Below are positions 23,145 through 26,952 of a stretch of DNA of 26,952 nucleotides, piece after piece. This DNA comes from Oscillospiraceae bacterium (lineage in GTDB: Bacteria; Bacillota; Clostridia; Oscillospirales; Oscillospiraceae), in assembly GCA_009785655.1 (NCBI GenBank), contig WQVW01000002.1, positions 1-26,952 on the forward strand, given 5' to 3'. How positions within the stretch are numbered: position 1 is the stretch's first letter; the number at the start of each line of letters is the position of its first letter. The position numbers and the translations under genes are program-made. The notes under the pieces were generated by a model. That model made no database searches. It saw only the letters and a list, made by a program, of their open reading frames with translations, and was not told the origin of the DNA.

Positions 23145-24104
23145 TTGGAATACGAGAACGTAACAGGACATATTTACGACATACAGGGCTATGCCGTACA
23201 CGACGGACCGGGTATCCGTACGACGATTTACACCAAGGGATGCCCTTTGCGCTGTCTCTGGTGTCACAGTCCGGAGTCGCAATACCACGCATTTGAACTG
23301 GGCTATCTGCCGGTAAAATGTCTCGGCACGGATCTATGTCAGGACGCGTGCATAAACGCCTGTCCTGAGGATGCGATATCGAAAGATGAACCCGCACAGG
23401 CACTTGATGGCTCCGGAACAATACAAAAAGTGAAGATCGACCGCGAAAAATGCACGAGTTGTCTGAAGTGTGCCGGGGCATGTATATCCAAAGCGCTTTA
23501 TCCAACCGGTTGGGACACCACGGTTGACGAAGTATATGCCCGCGTTGATAAAGACCGCGGGTTCTTCAAAAACGGCGGCGGGGTGACTATTTCCGGCGGA
23601 GAGGCGATGGATCAGTTCGCGTTCACCTACAACTTGGCAAAAAGGCTGAAAGACAGCGGCATTCATGTCTGCCTGGATACCACAGGATATGCCGCCACGG
23701 AATTGTTTGAAAAAATTCTGCCGTATGTTGATCTGTTTTTGTACGACATCAAGCACATGGACTCGGCAATGCACCAGAAGCTCGTTGCTGTTGGAAATGA
23801 GCTGACTTTAACCAACGCCCGCTTTCTAGCCGAACACGGCGCGGCATTGCAAATCCGGGTACCTGTGATTCCGAAATTGACCGATAAAGAGGACAATCTG
23901 CGGCAAACGGCGGAGTTTTGCGCCTCCCTCGGCGATGCGGTAAAGCTGGTGCAGCTGTTACCGTATCACAAAACAGGACAAATGAAATACGACCGCTTGG
24001 GCTGGCGGTATCCGCTGCCCAACGTCGAACCGCCGGAAGAAGCGTTCATGCTGAAAACGCTTGAAATGTTCCAAGGGGTGGGGTTGAATTGTCAGTTGTA
24101 TTAA
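23145..24104 (+). CDS. Glycyl radical enzyme activating protein (radical SAM)
   Basis: Activases use S-adenosylmethionine and a 4Fe-4S cluster to place a radical on a C-terminal glycine of their partner enzyme. The 319-residue protein has YAVHDGPGIRTTIYTKGC and the radical SAM motif C33-x3-C37-x2-C40 (CPLRCLWC). A two-cluster ferredoxin-like insert follows, with C59, C65, C69 and C73, then C103, C106, C109 and C113; this insert marks activases other than the simple PFL type. GGGVTISGGEAM carries alanine where the usual motif is GGEP. The start is a TTG at 23145 with GCAGGG seven bases upstream; an out-of-frame ATG lies four bases earlier. It sits upstream of a glycyl radical enzyme gene on the same strand, its likely partner. 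Its last 16 bases overlap the lipoprotein gene. Confidence 0.93.
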   Translation: MEYENVTGHIYDIQGYAVHDGPGIRTTIYTKGCPLRCLWCHSPESQYHAFELGYLPVKCLGTDLCQDACINACPEDAISKDEPAQALDGSGTIQKVKIDREKCTSCLKCAGACISKALYPTGWDTTVDEVYARVDKDRGFFKNGGGVTISGGEAMDQFAFTYNLAKRLKDSGIHVCLDTTGYAATELFEKILPYVDLFLYDIKHMDSAMHQKLVAVGNELTLTNARFLAEHGAALQIRVPVIPKLTDKEDNLRQTAEFCASLGDAVKLVQLLPYHKTGQMKYDRLGWRYPLPNVEPPEEAFMLKTLEMFQGVGLNCQLY

Positions 24105-24553
24105 AAGACGGACAAAAGCGTCCGCGTTGGGTGAAAGGCTTGATATGCATTGCAATTATCGTGCTTATAATTCTTGCAATCACGGGTTGCCGAAACCGCA
24201 CACAACCTCTTTTGATAAACACTGTGTCTTTGCAGACCGGCATTACACATTTGCGTGTATTACAAGGGCAAGGATTTGGTCGAGATGTGACCCATGATAT
24301 AGATCGGGATGAATTACTGCACCTTCTCGCAAATACACGAATGCAGCGTGACAGCAATGCATGGTCAGGAACGCTGGCGGCTGAATGGGTGATTGAAATT
24401 CGCCAATCAGGAAACCGGTTTCATCGAACGATGTATATTGCGCTTGGCGAAACGCATGGGATGAGCGTAGAACATGGTTTTAGAACCTATCTTTTCCGTA
24501 TCTCAAACGGGGATGAAATTCTCGAAGCACTGGAACGCATGGTGGCAGCGTAA
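24089..24553 (+). CDS. Small predicted lipoprotein between activase and glycyl radical enzyme
   Basis: I do not recognise the family of this 154-residue protein. It has a basic lead (KRPRWVK, 10-16), a hydrophobic stretch (17-32) and a lipobox ending ITGC with C34, so it is probably a membrane-anchored lipoprotein with about 120 mature residues outside the membrane. The mature part contains THLRVLQGQGFGRDVTHD and ends in a helical EILEALERM; there are no obvious catalytic motifs or further cysteines. The TTG start at 24089 overlaps the activase stop by 16 bases, with a G-rich site (AAGGGG) upstream. The overlap implies co-translation with the activase. A secreted lipoprotein is an odd partner for a cytoplasmic radical enzyme; a sensing or substrate-binding role would be guesswork. 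Confidence 0.7.
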   Translation: MSVVLKDGQKRPRWVKGLICIAIIVLIILAITGCRNRTQPLLINTVSLQTGITHLRVLQGQGFGRDVTHDIDRDELLHLLANTRMQRDSNAWSGTLAAEWVIEIRQSGNRFHRTMYIALGETHGMSVEHGFRTYLFRISNGDEILEALERMVAA

Positions 24554-24588
24554 CACAATATGTCAATATGGCGAACACATTTCGCCCT

Positions 24589-24623
24589 TATAATCAGTAA
24601 ATAAACGCACCCTATCAGGTGCG
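24589..24623 (+). promoter_or_regulatory. Putative -10 box and 5' hairpin of the glycyl radical enzyme gene
   Basis: A perfect TATAAT at 24589-24594 lacks a clear -35 box, but a GGCGA/TCGCC dyad (24570-24574 with 24582-24586) sits immediately upstream, where an activator could bind. Transcription from about 24601 would begin with a CGCACC/GGTGCG hairpin (24606-24611 with 24618-24623) that ends two bases before AAGGAGG. Confidence 0.45.
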
Positions 24624-24637
24624 ATAAGGAGGATACT

Positions 24638-26952
24638 ATGTCAAAATTCGATGTCCCTATTTCAATTCGTATCGCAGGCCTCAAAGCGAAAAGAGAGAGA
24701 ATCAACAAAGATCTGCGCTTGAATGTTGAGCGCAACCGCATTCTCACGGAATACTATAAAGCGCACGAGAATGAATATCCTGTACTCAAGCGCGCCGGCT
24801 ACATCTATGAATGGTGTGCCACCAGGGCAATCAATATCGACGACGATGATATTTTCCTCGGCGACTCCGGCCCGTATTGCCGCTCATTAAACTTTGACAT
24901 TGAGCAAACGGCACACGGCTGGTTCAAAGGCTGCTTCGGCGACACCGATGAGCGGTTTCGCGCCGCGTGGCAAGTTCCAGGCAGCATCTGGGTCACTGAC
25001 GAAGAGCGCGAGTATCTGCTGGAAGCGGCGGATTACTGGGTCGGCAAAGACATCGGTGCCACCGCCCGCGGATTGATGCCGCCTGAATTCTTTGAAAGAT
25101 TCCCAGAGGGCATGGATCTGACACAGCTGTGGGGCACATACCCGGGACACTTCTGCCCCAATTATGAGAGAGCTGTGACCGTCGGCTTCGGCGCGGTGCG
25201 CCAGATGGCGATTGAAAAGCTGGAAGAGATCCGGAAATGCACAACAGCCGATAACGTCCGCAGCGACTTGTTCTACCGCGCAATTATCAAAACGTGCGAC
25301 GGCATGATTTTGATGAGCAAGCGTTACGCCGAAGGCTGCCGCGAAAAAGCAAAAACAGCGGCAACACCGGAACGCAAGGCTGAACTGCTTAAAATGGCCG
25401 ACTCCTGTGACTGGATCATGGAAAACCCCGCCAGAAATCTGTGGGAAGGCATACAAATCATGCTTTTCTATCAATACCTGATCGCAGCGGACGGAACGCA
25501 TTGGGCGGACTCCCCGGCACTGATTGACAGCTTCCTCGGCCCGCTGTTGGAAAACGATATCAAAACCGGTGCATTGACGCATGAACAAGCGCAAGAACTG
25601 TGCGATGCATATCTCCTGCAAGCCGGCAATCAGATCATTATGTTCCCCAAGCCGAACAATGACATGTTGATAGACGCGCACAAAAACGGTAAGACGATGT
25701 TCGACCTTCAAGGCGGTATGCAAAACATTGCCGCCGGTATGCTTATCACGCTCGGCGGACAAAAACCAGACGGCACCGGCGACTATAATCTGGCGACAGA
25801 GATGCTGCTGCTGTCTTACTACCGTCTCCGCGTGGCAGAGCCAAGCCTCGCACTGCGCGTCAATGATCACACACCGGATCGGATTTGGGAACTGGGTATC
25901 GCCACCAGCAAACGCTGCGGCGGTTTGCCGCAGTTCAATAACGACGATGTTATTATCGAAGGCCAGGTCAAAAGAGGCGTCGCGCTGGAGGATGCCAGAA
26001 GATACGGTGTCTTCGGCTGTGTTGAGCCGGGCATCAGCGGCATGGAATGGTCAATGGCATCCAACTGCGGCGCGTTCGGCGGTATGGGCGGCTTGCTGAG
26101 TCTGCTTAACTTCTGCATCCACGGAAACGTTGACCCATTGACCGGCGCAACAGGCCGCCTGCCATGTAAAAAGCTGTATGAGTACGAGAGTTTTGAGGAG
26201 CTTCAAGCAGAGTTTGAGCGGCAAATTAAAGAAGCCATCGACTATGGCGCCAGAATCTATCAATTCGCCGCCCTCGTTTTCGATACCGCATGGCCAGTCC
26301 TGTCTGCGTCCGTCATGATGGAAGGCTGTATAGAGTCCGGAAAAGACGTCACCTGGGGCGGGGCGAAATACAACGGCATGGGTCACATGATCAACGCCAT
26401 CGGAACGATCGGTGACTCCCTGACAGTGATCAAAAAGCTCTGCTTTGAAGACAAAACCATCACCACGCGTGAGTTGTATGACGCGCTGGTCGCCAACTGG
26501 GAGGGGCACGAGCTGCTCCGCCAGAGAATTCTGAACGATATGCCATTCTACGGCAACGACCTTGACGAGCCTGATGAGATTGTCGAATGGTTTACCAATC
26601 TTTATTGCGACTATTTCAATTCACGCCCGGCACCACATAATGGCCAGCTGAATATCGGCGCGCTGGATCTCTACTGGGTCGGCCAAGGCAAACGTTTCTG
26701 GGCCACGCCCGACGGCAGAAAAACCGGAGATACAGTCTCCCCGTCGAGCGACCCGCGTCAGGACGTCGTGAAAAACGGCCCGCTGTCTTACGTGAAAAGT
26801 GTCTCAAAGATGCCGTGGGAAAAATTCAGATGCGGCGGCGCGATCAACATTCGCCTTGACGCAAACTCCGTCCGCAATGAAGAATCCACAGCAAAAGTGC
26901 GAGAGCTGATTGAGTCATACTTTGATATGGGCGGCATCCAATTCTGCTTCAC
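24638..26952 (+). CDS. Glycyl radical enzyme (pyruvate formate-lyase-like family), 3' end cut by window
   Basis: An uninterrupted frame of 771 codons runs from ATG 24638 (AAGGAGG five bases upstream) to the window edge. The active-site thiyl cysteine is C461 in FGCVEPG with E463, the Cys-x-Glu arrangement of glycyl radical lyases, dehydratases and decarboxylases but not of PFL itself, which has Cys-Cys. Other family blocks are ITLGGQKPDGTGDYN, SASVMMEGCIESGKDVTWGGAKYN and ATPDGRKTGD. The C-terminal glycine loop (RVAGYS-like) should lie just beyond the edge. Substrate cannot be assigned. After ATPDGRK the sequence is TGDTVSPSSDPRQDV instead of the common AGEPLADG-type stretch, so this is probably not a well-studied subgroup. 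Likely activated by the protein at 23145-24104. Confidence 0.9.
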   Translation, partial: MSKFDVPISIRIAGLKAKRERINKDLRLNVERNRILTEYYKAHENEYPVLKRAGYIYEWCATRAINIDDDDIFLGDSGPYCRSLNFDIEQTAHGWFKGCFGDTDERFRAAWQVPGSIWVTDEEREYLLEAADYWVGKDIGATARGLMPPEFFERFPEGMDLTQLWGTYPGHFCPNYERAVTVGFGAVRQMAIEKLEEIRKCTTADNVRSDLFYRAIIKTCDGMILMSKRYAEGCREKAKTAATPERKAELLKMADSCDWIMENPARNLWEGIQIMLFYQYLIAADGTHWADSPALIDSFLGPLLENDIKTGALTHEQAQELCDAYLLQAGNQIIMFPKPNNDMLIDAHKNGKTMFDLQGGMQNIAAGMLITLGGQKPDGTGDYNLATEMLLLSYYRLRVAEPSLALRVNDHTPDRIWELGIATSKRCGGLPQFNNDDVIIEGQVKRGVALEDARRYGVFGCVEPGISGMEWSMASNCGAFGGMGGLLSLLNFCIHGNVDPLTGATGRLPCKKLYEYESFEELQAEFERQIKEAIDYGARIYQFAALVFDTAWPVLSASVMMEGCIESGKDVTWGGAKYNGMGHMINAIGTIGDSLTVIKKLCFEDKTITTRELYDALVANWEGHELLRQRILNDMPFYGNDLDEPDEIVEWFTNLYCDYFNSRPAPHNGQLNIGALDLYWVGQGKRFWATPDGRKTGDTVSPSSDPRQDVVKNGPLSYVKSVSKMPWEKFRCGGAINIRLDANSVRNEESTAKVRELIESYFDMGGIQFCF

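Noticed and set aside
24887..25870. Long antisense open frame (327 codons) inside the glycyl radical enzyme gene
   Set aside because: It lies opposite a clearly conserved coding sequence, its translation is rich in His, Phe, Arg and Cys as expected for a shadow frame, and no ribosome binding site was seen.

Overview
The window looks like a chromosomal stretch from an anaerobic, low-to-mid GC Firmicute, most likely a Clostridia-type bacterium. This rests on the gene families (oxygen-sensitive glycyl radical enzyme with a ferredoxin-type activase, Fe-S flavin enzyme of the old yellow enzyme/dienoyl-CoA reductase type, YmdB, MtaB, clostridial-type SerA), strong AAGGAGG ribosome binding sites and near-consensus sigma-A promoters. 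No taxonomic marker gene is present, so this is an inference. No tRNA, rRNA, CRISPR array, insertion sequence or phage gene was seen.

Layout. Bases 1-206: the 3' end of an unidentified gene and a bidirectional terminator. Bases 230-6769, all on the minus strand: in transcription order, a QueG-like Fe-S protein, the oligopeptide ABC ATPases OppD and OppF, a second QueG-like Fe-S protein, a double-length MoaF-like protein, and a small VOC/PhnB-like protein. Bases 6862-7680: an AT-rich YjjG-like HAD phosphatase with its own promoter. Bases 7720-10547: a P2-type (Ca2+-ATPase-like) cation pump with altered ion-site residues. Bases 10555-14997, minus strand: a sulfur-transfer and NAD cluster (NifS-type cysteine desulfurase, MnmA, second NifS-type desulfurase, NadA). 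The two desulfurases plausibly supply sulfur for tRNA thiolation and for the NadA Fe-S cluster. Bases 15074-20465, plus strand: MtaB, then SerC-SerA from a perfect consensus promoter that overlaps the mtaB stop, then a diacylglycerol-kinase-family protein and YmdB. Bases 20485-20999: a small pyridoxamine-phosphate-oxidase-fold protein. Bases 21003-22952, minus: an FMN/FAD/4Fe-4S ene-reductase-type enzyme. Divergent from it, bases 23050 to the end: a glycyl radical enzyme activase, a small lipoprotein, and a glycyl radical enzyme cut by the window edge.

The two parts most likely to hold undescribed biology are (a) the divergent ene-reductase / activase / lipoprotein / glycyl radical enzyme locus at the right end, where the substrate cannot be named from sequence, and (b) the left-hand cluster that joins two non-identical QueG-like Fe-S proteins, an OppDF pair without permeases or binding protein, and a four-domain MoaF-like protein without molybdopterin genes. 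Several genes have reading frames that extend upstream of the real start. Promoter and ribosome-binding-site positions fix the starts of the HAD protein, SerC, MnmA, the first NifS, the PNPOx-like protein and the ene-reductase.
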